Assembly: GCF_015351595.1 (NCBI RefSeq)
Contig: NZ_JADKPT010000004.1
Coordinates: 310,001-374,000, forward strand
From: Flavobacterium sp. LC2016-12
GTDB lineage: Bacteria; Bacteroidota; Bacteroidia; Flavobacteriales; Flavobacteriaceae
Direction of reading: 5' to 3'
DNA length: 64,000 bases
Shown: in pieces, positions 43,961 through 53,231 of the stretch
Layout of the letters: the number at the start of each line of letters is the position of its first letter
Numbering within the stretch: position 1 is the stretch's first letter
Position numbers and translations under genes: made by a program
The notes under the pieces: generated by a model
Databases searched by the model: none
What the model was told of the DNA's origin: nothing
The model's input: only the letters and a program-made list of their open reading frames with translations

Positions 43961-44866
43961 ATGGCGAAAAAGCATTTTTATTATTTGATTTTAGCAATTA
44001 TAATAACTTCTTGCTCAACGAATCCTTATAAATCAACTGAAAAAGTCTACGATCAGCAGCTTAAAACCTTAGAAAACCAGATTACAAGCAAAGAAGTAAA
44101 AACAATTCCCGCTGTTAGTCCAGTCGTTATTGATACTTCATATGCTTCGCAATTAGGAATTGTAAAGGACACTTTATCAAAAACAGGTTCAACTGCCTTG
44201 TTAAACGGTATTAACACAGAATGGATTGGTACAGTTAATTTTAATTTAAGAAAGCCGAGTTTTATCATTCTTCACCATACTGCACAAGATTCAGTACAAC
44301 AAACTATTAGCACATTTACCAAAACAAGAACACAAGTAAGTGCCCACTATATAATTTCTGAAAATGGAAAAGTGGTACAGATGTTAAACGACTATTTAAG
44401 AGCTTGGCACGCAGGTGCCTCTACCTGGGGTAAAAACACAGATTTAAACTCATCCTCAATTGGTATTGAAATTGATAATAATGGCTTTAAACCTTTTACC
44501 GAGGCACAAATTAGCAGTCTTGTAGCGCTTTTGACAAAATTGAAAAAAGATTATAATATTCCGACTCAAAATATATTAGGACATTCTGATATAGCACCAG
44601 GACGAAAACAAGATCCAAGCGCTTTATTTCCGTGGAAAACTTTAGCAGAGAAAGGTTTTGGCATATGGCCAGATGAAATTCTGGAAGAAGCCCCTTTTGA
44701 CTTTAAAATAGAACCCGCTTTACGTATTATTGGTTACAATACTAAGAATCTTTCAGCTGCAATTCAAGCTTTTAAATTGCACTATATTCAAACAGATGCT
44801 ACATCAGTTTTAGATAGAAAAACAATAGATACAATTTATTCGATTTACAAAAAGCAAATTCAATAA
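43961..44866 (+). CDS. N-acetylmuramoyl-L-alanine amidase lipoprotein (AmpD/amidase_2 type)
   Basis: A 301-residue lipoprotein (lipobox IITSC, C18). Amidase_2 domain at about 95-225: FIILHHTAQDS (H105 as zinc ligand), LRAWHAGASTWG, and ILGHSDIAPGRKQDPSALFPW (H208, D218). The C-terminal 70 residues resemble a peptidoglycan-binding module (IIGYNTKNLSAAIQAFKLHY). It should cleave the amide between MurNAc and L-Ala, acting in the periplasm at wall turnover or recycling. It ends the rimO unit, with a strong terminator downstream. Confidence 0.93.
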   Translation: MAKKHFYYLILAIIITSCSTNPYKSTEKVYDQQLKTLENQITSKEVKTIPAVSPVVIDTSYASQLGIVKDTLSKTGSTALLNGINTEWIGTVNFNLRKPSFIILHHTAQDSVQQTISTFTKTRTQVSAHYIISENGKVVQMLNDYLRAWHAGASTWGKNTDLNSSSIGIEIDNNGFKPFTEAQISSLVALLTKLKKDYNIPTQNILGHSDIAPGRKQDPSALFPWKTLAEKGFGIWPDEILEEAPFDFKIEPALRIIGYNTKNLSAAIQAFKLHYIQTDATSVLDRKTIDTIYSIYKKQIQ

Positions 44867-44890
44867 AAGAGTTTTACACCTATATACAAA

Positions 44891-44926
44891 AGCGCGTTTC
44901 TATACTTTAGAAACGCGCTTTTTTTA
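44891..44926 (+). terminator. Amidase gene terminator
   Basis: Perfect 10-bp stem AGCGCGTTTC / GAAACGCGCT followed by a T-run. Confidence 0.9.
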
Positions 44927-45058
44927 TTTCTAGATACCTTATAAATCATGAAAGATGTAAGAGCACAGAACAAAGAATACAAATGAACTGAAGTTATATT
45001 TAAGCTTTCTTAAAATACTATTTATATCTGTATATACCACACCTAACTGATATTTCTT

Positions 45059-45131
45059 CTCTACTCTCTACTCTTTACTCTTTACTCTTTACTCTTTACT
45101 CTTTACTCTTTACTCTTTACTCTTTACTCTT
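45059..45131. repeat. Heptanucleotide tandem repeat (TACTCTT)n
   Basis: About nine near-perfect consecutive TACTCTT units after two degenerate ones (CTCTACTCTC). Intergenic between convergent genes. A candidate hypervariable microsatellite. Confidence 0.9.
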
Positions 45132-45158
45132 AATACCCCATCTTGAACAAATAAAAAA

Positions 45159-45189
45159 GCTGCCAAAACATTTACATGTTTTGACAGCT
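45159..45189 (-). terminator. Porin gene terminator
   Basis: AGCTGCCAAAACAT pairs with ATGTTTTGACAGCT around TTAC with one mismatch. On the minus strand it is followed by a U-run. Confidence 0.85.
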
Positions 45190-45220
45190 CCAAAAAAAAA
45201 AAAAATATCAATCTTTATCT

Positions 45221-46297
45221 CTAGAAAGAGTATGTTGTAGCAATTAATCCGTAGAATGACCCTCCTGTTGGAGCAGCATCACTATCTAAAAAGATATCTT
45301 CTGATGCAGCATCATATCTAAACTCAGGAATTATAGTAAGTTTTCCAACTTTATAGTTCAATGAAATAGTATTTGCAAATACATTTGATCCTGTTAATGT
45401 CCCTAAACTTGCCGGAGCAGCATCTTTAGCATCAAAATATTCTATCCTGTAAGCCAATAGTAAAGACGGGCTAAAAGAATAATTAGCATATCCTACTAAT
45501 GAAAACCATTCACCATCACCTAAGCTTGAAATATCATTTTTAGTTTTAGCATATGTTGCATTAAAACCAAGACCAAAACTATCGCTTATTGTTTTTGAAG
45601 CTACTAAATCAAATTGTGTTTTATTATCTTCAGAAGCCGGATTACTACTTCCTGATGTAAAGTTTAGATAAGCACTACCTGTTTCACCTATATACCCTAA
45701 TTGACCTATATATGTTTTTTGAGAAGAACCTGCATCCATAGCCGATTTAAAATCAGTTGGATTAGTTATACCAAACATTGCAGTAAATTTCCCTGAAGTA
45801 TATTGTGCTTTTACCCCAGTATTAAAAAATGGTCCGTAAGAAAAAGCGTATGACATACTGTAGTTTTTATTACCTACTGCATCAAGCACTTCATATCCAA
45901 TATGAGTTCCAAAACTTCCCGCAACTAATTTAAATTTTTCTGTAAGTTGGTATGTAAAAAATAACTGTTTAATTAAAAATTTTGCATTTATGTCTTTATC
46001 TGTTGTTTCATTATATGAAAATTCTCCTGCTCTTTTTCCGAAACCTAAATCTACAAATACAGATGCTTTTCCGAAAGTATGACCTGCATTAATAGATGCC
46101 ATTCCTAATTCAAATGAATCCTGAGAGTTGGTAAAGCTCGTTAATCCATTCATTTGTTTTGAAAAATCATATTTATAGTAAGCATCCGCTGATCCTCCCC
46201 AAGTTGTCGCAGGTGAAACTGGAGTTTCGGCATCTTCTTGAGCAAATGCAAAAGAACTCGTTAACATCGCGGCTAAAATGTGTAATACTTTTTTCAT
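45221..46297 (-). CDS. Outer membrane porin-like barrel (BBP2-like)
   Basis: A 358-residue barrel: signal peptide MKKVLHILAAMLTSSFAFAQ, then WGGSADAYYKYDFSKQMNGLTSFTNSQDSFELGMASINAGHTFGKASVFVDLGFGKRAGEFSY, typical of putative beta-barrel porins of the BBP2 group, and a terminal strand ending FYGLIATTYSF. It probably forms a diffusion pore. These genes often sit near ammonium transporters, but none is seen here. Monocistronic with its own terminator. Confidence 0.82.
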   Translation of the reverse strand: MKKVLHILAAMLTSSFAFAQEDAETPVSPATTWGGSADAYYKYDFSKQMNGLTSFTNSQDSFELGMASINAGHTFGKASVFVDLGFGKRAGEFSYNETTDKDINAKFLIKQLFFTYQLTEKFKLVAGSFGTHIGYEVLDAVGNKNYSMSYAFSYGPFFNTGVKAQYTSGKFTAMFGITNPTDFKSAMDAGSSQKTYIGQLGYIGETGSAYLNFTSGSSNPASEDNKTQFDLVASKTISDSFGLGFNATYAKTKNDISSLGDGEWFSLVGYANYSFSPSLLLAYRIEYFDAKDAAPASLGTLTGSNVFANTISLNYKVGKLTIIPEFRYDAASEDIFLDSDAAPTGGSFYGLIATTYSF

Positions 46298-46910
46298 GTT
46301 TTAATTGGTTTTTAGTTATTAATTGATTCTGGTTAGTTAATCTTTTATATATGTATATTCTACTATAAGTCACTTCTAAAACCTTTAATCTCCCCCTAAA
46401 ACCTCTTCATTTTCATTAGCGAATTTATTAACTTTTGTATGAGTAAAAGAATTGAAATCTATTTTTTTGACGTTTTACAAGCAGAATTATGGATTACAAA
46501 AATTAAATTCACAATAATCGTTATTTGACATTAATACTGTTTTATTTTTGAAAATTCACTAACGCAATTTCAGTAAAAATCAGAAAATTTTTAGGGTAAA
46601 CAACAAAATAAAACCAACAAACAACCAAAAAACAGCCATAAAACGATAATAAAAAAATAAAACCCCTTAAAAAACATAGGGTATGTGTATTTAATATTAA
46701 AAACATGATTTATTTTAAAAATTTACAAAACCCTAACAAAACCATTCTCTTAAAAACAAAAATTCCTACAAAAATAAACACCAAAAAACATCCTGAGAAG
46801 CTTAAAACACTCAGCATAATTTTTAAATCAAAAGCAAAAAGTTTTACAATTAAAAACAAAAAAGCCTGCTCAAACTGAACAGGCTTTTTTTGAAATATAA
46901 GTAACCACTT
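46298..46910. other. 613-base non-coding stretch between the porin gene and the mannan locus
   Basis: Very AT-rich, with no open frame, RNA gene or clear TAnnTTTG box that I can support. The porin promoter must lie near its 5' part, and the GH5 gene terminator is at 46861-46888. It marks the left border of the polysaccharide locus. Confidence 0.6.
46861..46888 (-). terminator. Terminator of the minus arm of the mannan locus
   Basis: AAAGCCTG / CAGGCTTT hairpin with a T-run, 22 bases after the GH5 stop. Confidence 0.85.
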
Positions 46911-47876
46911 CTACTCTTGCGAATTATACTTTCTTAAAAATTCACGAACTTGTATTCCGGATTCTTGTAAATCTTCCTCTCTCCATTTCCCATCTGACTT
47001 TGCAGATTTTTTAAGAATAGAACATGTTTCCTCTTTATCAGAAACTGACCATGTTATCCAACTCAGCTTTCGATCTTCCATCCAATCGATATATTTCTTC
47101 CAGGCTTTCATGTTTAATGGTCCATCTCCAGATGCTTCCATTCCTGCAGACTCAGAAATAAATATTGGCAGACCTTTTTTTAAGGCTTCATCTGTTCTGT
47201 CGCGTAAATCTTTACCATGCGTTGCGGCGTAAAAATGCATCGTATACATTATATTACTGTATCCCTTTATAGGATCAGCAGCAGGAAGATTAACATCCTG
47301 ATCCCAATGCGGAGAACCAACCAAAATAATATTATTCGGATCATTTTCTCTAATTACCTTGATTACTTCTTCGGCGTAAGCCTTAACTTCTGGCCAACTT
47401 TCATCATCAGGCTCGTTGAAAACCTCATATATTATATTAGGATACCTGGCATACTTTTTAGAAATTTCTGCAAAAAAGGCTTTTGCTTCTTTTAGATTTA
47501 TATTATGACTGTGCCAGTCGATAATAACATATACATCCGATTTGATCGCGCCATCTACAACAGCTTCAATTCTCTTTTTTGAAAATTCCGGCTCCTTTAT
47601 ATAGGACATTTTCCCCAATTCTATTCCCATTGCCGCGCGAACCACATTACAACTAAAATCTTTCTTCAACCAATTTACTGCTTTCTCATTATAAAATCTC
47701 GGCCACATACTGTGCCAGCCAAAACTCATTCCACGCAATACAATTGGATTATCATTTTGATCTGTTAGCTGAGTTCCTTCCACACGAAGTTGCCCATGAT
47801 GTTTTACAAATTGCGCTTTTGAAGCACAAAATACAAACACCATTATAAGTGTAAAAAAATTAGCTTTTGATTTCAT
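46911..47876 (-). CDS. GH5-family endo-glycanase (cellulase/mannanase-like)
   Basis: A 321-residue exported enzyme: signal peptide ending ASKAQ, then a GH5 barrel. Acid/base E155 is in IYEVFNEPDD; the nucleophile is probably E242 in IFISESAGM; VIIDWHSHN and WITWSVSDKEETCSIL match the subfamily-2-like endoglucanase pattern. In the more usual motif the nucleophile is followed by WG or FG, while here it is followed by SAG. In a mannan locus it would cut glucomannan or mannan backbones. It is the last gene of the minus arm, 6 bases after GH27. Confidence 0.88.
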   Translation of the reverse strand: MKSKANFFTLIMVFVFCASKAQFVKHHGQLRVEGTQLTDQNDNPIVLRGMSFGWHSMWPRFYNEKAVNWLKKDFSCNVVRAAMGIELGKMSYIKEPEFSKKRIEAVVDGAIKSDVYVIIDWHSHNINLKEAKAFFAEISKKYARYPNIIYEVFNEPDDESWPEVKAYAEEVIKVIRENDPNNIILVGSPHWDQDVNLPAADPIKGYSNIMYTMHFYAATHGKDLRDRTDEALKKGLPIFISESAGMEASGDGPLNMKAWKKYIDWMEDRKLSWITWSVSDKEETCSILKKSAKSDGKWREEDLQESGIQVREFLRKYNSQE

Positions 47877-47882
47877 TTTAAA

Positions 47883-49124
47883 TCAATTTACTGGAATTAA
47901 TCTTAATGTAATTACATCGTGAGAGGCAATATCTGCCTGAAAATTCTTTTTAGTATTTCCTGCCTCCTTATTCTTCCACAGATCTTTTAATTTAAAAAAC
48001 ATTTTATTAAAATCGGCGTCATATCCGAAATCAACATCTTTAACTGCATTCTTTTTCCAATCGAAATTGATTTTTTTAGAAACGTCACTTCTATTTAAAA
48101 ATGTCACAGCCCAATTTCCATCTGATAAAGGTTTTACCCAAACTTCCAATCCATCTTCAGCAGAAAATTTAAATCCCTGAATCCCCAATTTATCCTGATT
48201 CACTGCAATTAATTCTTCATTAGTTAAAATAGCAAGCGTTTCTTTAGACATTTTTCTGAAATCATTTCCGGCAATCAATGGTGAAGCCATCATACACCAC
48301 ATAGCAAAATGAGATTTATCTTCTGTATTTGTCATTCCGTCACCCACTTCCATCATATCAAAATCATTCCAATGATCCGGACCTGAATATTTTCGGATGT
48401 CTTTTCTCATCTCAACAATTTTCATAAATCCCCACGAAGACCAATTTCCTTCTACATGTTTGTATTCACAATCAAAACAAGGATAAATATCTCCTGAAAT
48501 TCTCCAAAGATTACCAACTGGCTTCCCCCATTCCCATGGCTGGTTGTCTCCCCACTCACAAAGACTAAAAACAATTGGTTTACCCGCTGTTTTAAGAGCA
48601 TTGCTCATTGTTGCATAAGCTTCTTTAGCTGTAATTCCTTGTGTGTTACACCAATCATATTTTAAGAAATCTATACCTAGTTTAGCATAAAAACGAGCAT
48701 CCTGATATTCGTAACCGCGTGTTCCTGGATAACCGGCACAAGTTTGCGTTCCTGCACAATTATATAGTCCAAATTTTAAACCTTTGCTATGCACATAATC
48801 AATGACAGCTTTCATTCCGCTTGGAAACTTAACCGGATCCGGAACCAAATCTCCGTTTTCATCACGTTGTTTGGTCATCCAGCCATCATCCAACACTATA
48901 TAATTATATCCTGCTGCTGCCATTCCGGACGAAACCATAATATCGGCTGTTTCTTTTACTAACTTCTCGTCGATATTAGTTTCAAAAGTGTTCCAGGAAT
49001 TCCAGCCCATTGGGGGCGTCATGGCCAAACCTTCAAATTTTCCGGCTTGCTGATTATGAGTATTTCCTTGACTAAAACAGATCCCGGATATACTTAAAAC
49101 AAGTAATAAAGCAATTTTTTTCAT
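47883..49124 (-). CDS. Alpha-galactosidase, GH27
   Basis: A 413-residue exported retaining enzyme: signal peptide ending CFSQ, the GH27 opening MTPPMGWNSWNTFET, YIVLDDGWM, nucleophile D157 in FLKYDWCN and acid/base D212 in WRISGDIYPCFD. A C-terminal beta-sandwich follows. It removes alpha-1,6-galactosyl side groups from galactomannan or its oligosaccharides, most likely in the periplasm. Consistent with the GH26/GH130 partners in this locus. Confidence 0.95.
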   Translation of the reverse strand: MKKIALLLVLSISGICFSQGNTHNQQAGKFEGLAMTPPMGWNSWNTFETNIDEKLVKETADIMVSSGMAAAGYNYIVLDDGWMTKQRDENGDLVPDPVKFPSGMKAVIDYVHSKGLKFGLYNCAGTQTCAGYPGTRGYEYQDARFYAKLGIDFLKYDWCNTQGITAKEAYATMSNALKTAGKPIVFSLCEWGDNQPWEWGKPVGNLWRISGDIYPCFDCEYKHVEGNWSSWGFMKIVEMRKDIRKYSGPDHWNDFDMMEVGDGMTNTEDKSHFAMWCMMASPLIAGNDFRKMSKETLAILTNEELIAVNQDKLGIQGFKFSAEDGLEVWVKPLSDGNWAVTFLNRSDVSKKINFDWKKNAVKDVDFGYDADFNKMFFKLKDLWKNKEAGNTKKNFQADIASHDVITLRLIPVN

Positions 49125-49210
49125 TCTTTTTCAAATTAAATATTCAAAAAAATGTTCCCTAATTTTTCAATAAGGGAACATTTTCAAACTGACTCAAAAC
49201 AAATAATATT

Positions 49211-50476
49211 TTATAAAAATCCTATATCGTCATAATAGATAGTATTTCCTGGCGTAAGTGATATTCCAGAATACTCTTTAATAAACACATTATTAAAAGT
49301 AGCCCCTACCTGATCCAGCTTCAAATCTGACATCGGAATTGAAATATTATTCCATTGTCCGGCAACTAACTGAACGGTCGTTCCAAAAGCATCATTCTCA
49401 TTTCCTTTAGGATGAATACTTACTAATATTTTTGTACTTTCTGTAGCATACACAGATATTTTAACGAATTGATAATCACTTGTGTTCAAAGTTTCTTTAA
49501 AACCTATATAAAATCCCGACCAAGGCCCAGTAATTTTCTTAATAGAATGTGTACCTCTACTTACCTGCTCGGTATTTAGCATATCAAAACTACCACCCCA
49601 ATCCCATTGGTAACTAATTTTAGATGTATCATCAGCATACAAAAGGTATGTAATGCCTATACTACTCGGAGCAGACACTCCAAATTCAGTCTCGACCACA
49701 ATTGATGCGTAAGAACCAAAATCAGCTGGAACAGTTGCTTGAATTTCTGTTTTAGATACTACTGTAAACGCAGCCTCTGTAGCTCCAAATTTCACACTTT
49801 CAACCTTAACAAAATTCTGACCTTTAATAGTAATAACATCTCCCGGCGAAGCTAATACTTGCGAAAGAGTTGAAATTACCGGAGCCGGAGGAGTTAATTC
49901 AATTACATTACTTAAAACATTTATAAAACCATTTGTCCCATAATAATCTAAGCCCGGTGCTGCTTTATCAGATCCGTTTACCTTTAAAACATTATTGGTT
50001 ACATTTATACTCAATAAATACAAATCAGGATTTACCGCATTTGCCATTGTAGAATACTCGCCAGTTGTTAAATAATCAGCTTCGACACCTTCAAGTGCGG
50101 CTACTCGTTTTTTAACACCTTTAATAACATGACTCAAAACAAGTTGTTTTAAATCTTCTACCGGAACCAAATTAATATCTGGATATCCCAAATCATTTAC
50201 ATAACCATTTGCAACTAAATAAGCAGCAAAAGTTTCGTCATTAGGAACAAAATAAGTATAATCATCCGGCGTGTCTAATGTTGACTGCAATCCTGTTAAT
50301 TCTATTGCTTTTACAAAAGTAGATAAATTACTATTTGCCTGAAGCAATCCGTATGCCGTGTTATAATTTTGCTGCGCTCCTCCAATATCTTTAATATCAT
50401 TATCACAAGAAGAAACTGCAACAATCAAAAAGACACATATAGCAATATGTTTTACTTTATTATATATATTTTTCAT
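49211..50476 (-). CDS. Fasciclin-TIG surface lipoprotein (SusE-position glycan-binding candidate)
   Basis: A 421-residue lipoprotein (lipobox VAVSSC, C24). A fasciclin domain spans about 30-195 (TFVKAIELTGLQSTLDTPDDYTYFVPNDETFAAYL; LKQLVLSHVI; YGTNGFINVLSNVIEL), an IPT/TIG domain about 196-280 (PVISTLSQVLASPGDVITIKGQNF), and a beta-sandwich about 285-421 that resembles the C-terminal domain of the neighbouring lipoprotein (YYDDIGFL end). It probably binds mannan at the cell surface beside SusCD. A fasciclin domain in this position is unusual. 84 bases downstream of the next lipoprotein gene. Confidence 0.82.
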   Translation of the reverse strand: MKNIYNKVKHIAICVFLIVAVSSCDNDIKDIGGAQQNYNTAYGLLQANSNLSTFVKAIELTGLQSTLDTPDDYTYFVPNDETFAAYLVANGYVNDLGYPDINLVPVEDLKQLVLSHVIKGVKKRVAALEGVEADYLTTGEYSTMANAVNPDLYLLSINVTNNVLKVNGSDKAAPGLDYYGTNGFINVLSNVIELTPPAPVISTLSQVLASPGDVITIKGQNFVKVESVKFGATEAAFTVVSKTEIQATVPADFGSYASIVVETEFGVSAPSSIGITYLLYADDTSKISYQWDWGGSFDMLNTEQVSRGTHSIKKITGPWSGFYIGFKETLNTSDYQFVKISVYATESTKILVSIHPKGNENDAFGTTVQLVAGQWNNISIPMSDLKLDQVGATFNNVFIKEYSGISLTPGNTIYYDDIGFL

Positions 50477-50560
50477 ATTTCTCTTTTAGTTTTTAATTAT
50501 GGATCCTTATAAACAAAGTCAACTTGACCATTAATATTTATTTTTTTGAATCCTTCACAA

Positions 50561-51637
50561 TTATTTTAATACCAATCCAATATCATCAAGTAAAATGGTA
50601 TTCCCACCAAAACCACCAAATTCCTGCCATCCTATTTTACTTAATACATCCGGATTACCAACGTCACTAAAAGGAATTTCTATATAAGTCCATGAATCAG
50701 ATTTAAATTCTACCACCTTGAAATTACTATCTGCATTTCCATTAATGAAAAACTTTACTTTTCCAGCTTTTGCACCCTTAACAGAAAACCTTACAGCTTT
50801 AAATTTATATGTATCTGTAAAATTCCAGGAAGCAAGAGCAATAAGATAACCATCCCACTCACCTGATTTCCATTCAATACATTTAGATCCCTGGCTAAAG
50901 TCTTTAGTATAAGCCAAATCGAAAACATTAGTTCCATCCCATTTTTCATCCCAACCCCAGATATTAGTAGGAGCATCATCATAAAGCGCACTACCAAATG
51001 CTTGATTAGCAACAGTTGTTCCTGAAACGTTCGTTATCGATAGGTATTTATATTTAAAATCATCCGGAACTTTAACTTTTATTTCAGTCAACGATGATTC
51101 AATAGGTTCCACTTTCGTAGTTCCAAAATTTACTACAGGACGTAAAAAATATTCTCCTTTGATCGTGATTATATCTCCAGCATTAGGATTGATTGGAAAT
51201 CCCTGAATATTAGGACTTGGAGGCCTGATGGCCACTTTATATTTCAAAGTACCTATATTAGTAACTATTTTCATTTCATCCATTTCATTATAATAGGGCG
51301 TTTTTTCGTCCACTAAAACAACGATAGCATTATCTGTTACGAATGTTGGATTAAAATAGGATTCTAATCCATTAAACGAAATTGATTTTAATGTACTAAA
51401 ACCTGATCCTCTAATGATATAATAATTTCCAGCGTTAATAATATATGTAGGAACATCAACTTCTCTATCCCCGTCAACCAAAGGATCATCAACAACAGAT
51501 TTAGTTATTCCTGTTACTTCAATCTTTCCGGCAGAGGAATCTCCTGAATCATTTGAACAGGAAGTAGTGAACAGTAAAATTGAAATTGAAGCCAAAAAAT
51601 ACAACTTCAATAACATTCTATTTTTTATATTTTTCAT
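50561..51637 (-). CDS. TIG-domain surface lipoprotein (glycan-binding candidate)
   Basis: A 358-residue lipoprotein (lipobox LFTTSC). Two IPT/TIG-like domains (about 35-130 and 135-215: SPNIQGFPINPNAGDIITIKGEYFLRPVVNFG) precede a carbohydrate-binding-like beta-sandwich of about 140 residues (GSKCIEWKSGEWDGYLIALASWNF; SDSWTYIEIPFSDVG; ILLDDIGLVLK). This fits the SusE/SusF-like surface glycan-binding role immediately after susD (20-base gap). Ligand binding is inferred from position and fold. Confidence 0.82.
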   Translation of the reverse strand: MKNIKNRMLLKLYFLASISILLFTTSCSNDSGDSSAGKIEVTGITKSVVDDPLVDGDREVDVPTYIINAGNYYIIRGSGFSTLKSISFNGLESYFNPTFVTDNAIVVLVDEKTPYYNEMDEMKIVTNIGTLKYKVAIRPPSPNIQGFPINPNAGDIITIKGEYFLRPVVNFGTTKVEPIESSLTEIKVKVPDDFKYKYLSITNVSGTTVANQAFGSALYDDAPTNIWGWDEKWDGTNVFDLAYTKDFSQGSKCIEWKSGEWDGYLIALASWNFTDTYKFKAVRFSVKGAKAGKVKFFINGNADSNFKVVEFKSDSWTYIEIPFSDVGNPDVLSKIGWQEFGGFGGNTILLDDIGLVLK

Positions 51638-51657
51638 AGTTATATACTTTTAAAAAA

Positions 51658-53220
51658 TTATTTGAAATCGTAAGGAACTGGTGCCTCTTTCAATTTTGGA
51701 TTTTTTCTAACTTCGATATCTGGTTTTGGATAGGTAAAGTCAGCTGCTGTCGGAGTATAATGTGTTACACCTTGAGAATCAAAACCTCTATCTTGTTGAG
51801 AGATTATACTAATTGCTTCCTGACGTGGCAGTCTGCCTAAATCAAACCAAAATTCTCCTTCAAAAGCAAACTCAACTCTACGCTCATGAAACAAAACTGC
51901 TCTTGTTAAAGGCACATTAGTTCCTAAAAGAGCAAGACCTGATCTTCGTCTCACTTTATTATACGATTCTTTCGCCGCAGGATTTGCAGTTTCATCGGCT
52001 CCAGCCATAATAGCCTCAGCATGAATTAATAAAAGATCTGCATAACGCATAATATAATTGCAATTATTCATGCCTCCCCATTGATCAGCAGGTCCTGTTT
52101 CACTAGTAGCCTGTCCTACAACATATTTCTTAACCGCCGCACCTGTATTAGCTAAAACATCACCATATTTATCCTTATCCATTACAAAACCTACCTCTCC
52201 TTTAGCTTTTAAATTAGGGTAAGAATCACCGTAAATCATAAAAGATTCTTTTCTTCTTAAATCTCCAATTTCAAAAGCATCCTGAACATCATTACTTGGT
52301 ACGTAGGTCGCACCATAGGAAGCGTTATCATTCAAAATATCCAAACCATATTGAATATTTGAAAAATTTCCCCCGCCATAAGTATTGATAGCACCAGACC
52401 ATTGCCAGGAATAAATAGACTCTTCGTTATTATTTTTACTTGTCAAAAACAAATCTGCAAAATTTGGCACCAAACCAAACTCACCAGAATTAATAACTTT
52501 TTCAGCCATTAATTTAGAATCTGCGTATTTTTTCTCATACAAATAAATTTTAGCCAGAAATGCTTCGGCAGAACCTTGTGTTACAAAAATATTTTCACCA
52601 CCCGGAGTTCTGGATCTAATTTTTGATTTTAGATTTGCCGCTGCATATTTCAAATCGTTTTCAATAAATGTATAAACATCCTCAATTCTATTTGTATTAA
52701 CCAGCGGATCTTTTGCCAAAGCTAAATTATCTTCAATAATAGGCACCGTTCCATATAAACGCACCAAATAGAAATAAGCGATAGCTCTAAAAAAATGTGC
52801 TTCTGCAACAGTATTTTTAATTACAGCCGCACTCACATTTGCAGTAGCATCTTTTTCAATATTATTAATTAAATTATTGGACTGTGCAACTATAGCAAAA
52901 CAGGCTCTCCATGGATCTAATAAAATTGGGCTATCAGAAGTTAATTTAAATTGAATTAGCTCTGGTCCATCTGCATATGCTAAACAATTCCCTGATGACA
53001 ACTCTGCCAATGCATAAAAGTTTTTAGTGTAATAAGGAGCCCACATTGCGCCATACATACCATAAGTTGTTCTCGCTACCTGCTCATCACTATTATAAAA
53101 TTGGTCACTGCTATAACTATCTTCAGATGGGCGATCCAGGAAATCTTCGCTGCAGGAAGTAGTTACCAAACCTAGTGTTAAGAATAAAACTAAGGTCTTT
53201 ATATTGATATATTTTTTCAT
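51658..53220 (-). CDS. SusD/RagB-family surface glycan-binding lipoprotein
   Basis: A 520-residue lipoprotein (lipobox VTTSC, C23). SusD hallmarks include EDFLDRPSEDSYSSDQFYNSDEQ, AEAHFFRAIAYFYLVRLYGTVPII (TPR-like helices) and the C-terminal NYIMRYADLLLIHAEAIMAGADE and FHERRVEFAFEGEFWFDLGRLPR. It caps the SusC channel and binds polysaccharide for import. 11 bases downstream of susC. Confidence 0.96.
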   Translation of the reverse strand: MKKYINIKTLVLFLTLGLVTTSCSEDFLDRPSEDSYSSDQFYNSDEQVARTTYGMYGAMWAPYYTKNFYALAELSSGNCLAYADGPELIQFKLTSDSPILLDPWRACFAIVAQSNNLINNIEKDATANVSAAVIKNTVAEAHFFRAIAYFYLVRLYGTVPIIEDNLALAKDPLVNTNRIEDVYTFIENDLKYAAANLKSKIRSRTPGGENIFVTQGSAEAFLAKIYLYEKKYADSKLMAEKVINSGEFGLVPNFADLFLTSKNNNEESIYSWQWSGAINTYGGGNFSNIQYGLDILNDNASYGATYVPSNDVQDAFEIGDLRRKESFMIYGDSYPNLKAKGEVGFVMDKDKYGDVLANTGAAVKKYVVGQATSETGPADQWGGMNNCNYIMRYADLLLIHAEAIMAGADETANPAAKESYNKVRRRSGLALLGTNVPLTRAVLFHERRVEFAFEGEFWFDLGRLPRQEAISIISQQDRGFDSQGVTHYTPTAADFTYPKPDIEVRKNPKLKEAPVPYDFK

Positions 53221-53231
53221 AAGAGTAGTAA

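Larger units (their letters stand above)
44867..45220. other. 354-base intergenic region between convergent genes
   Basis: It contains the amidase terminator (44891-44926), about 130 bases without visible signals, a 7-bp tandem repeat (about 45059-45131) and the porin gene terminator (45159-45189). No coding frame is supported. Confidence 0.8.

Noticed and set aside
45059..45131. Possible CRISPR array
   Set aside because: The unit is 7 bases with no spacers, so it is a simple tandem repeat.
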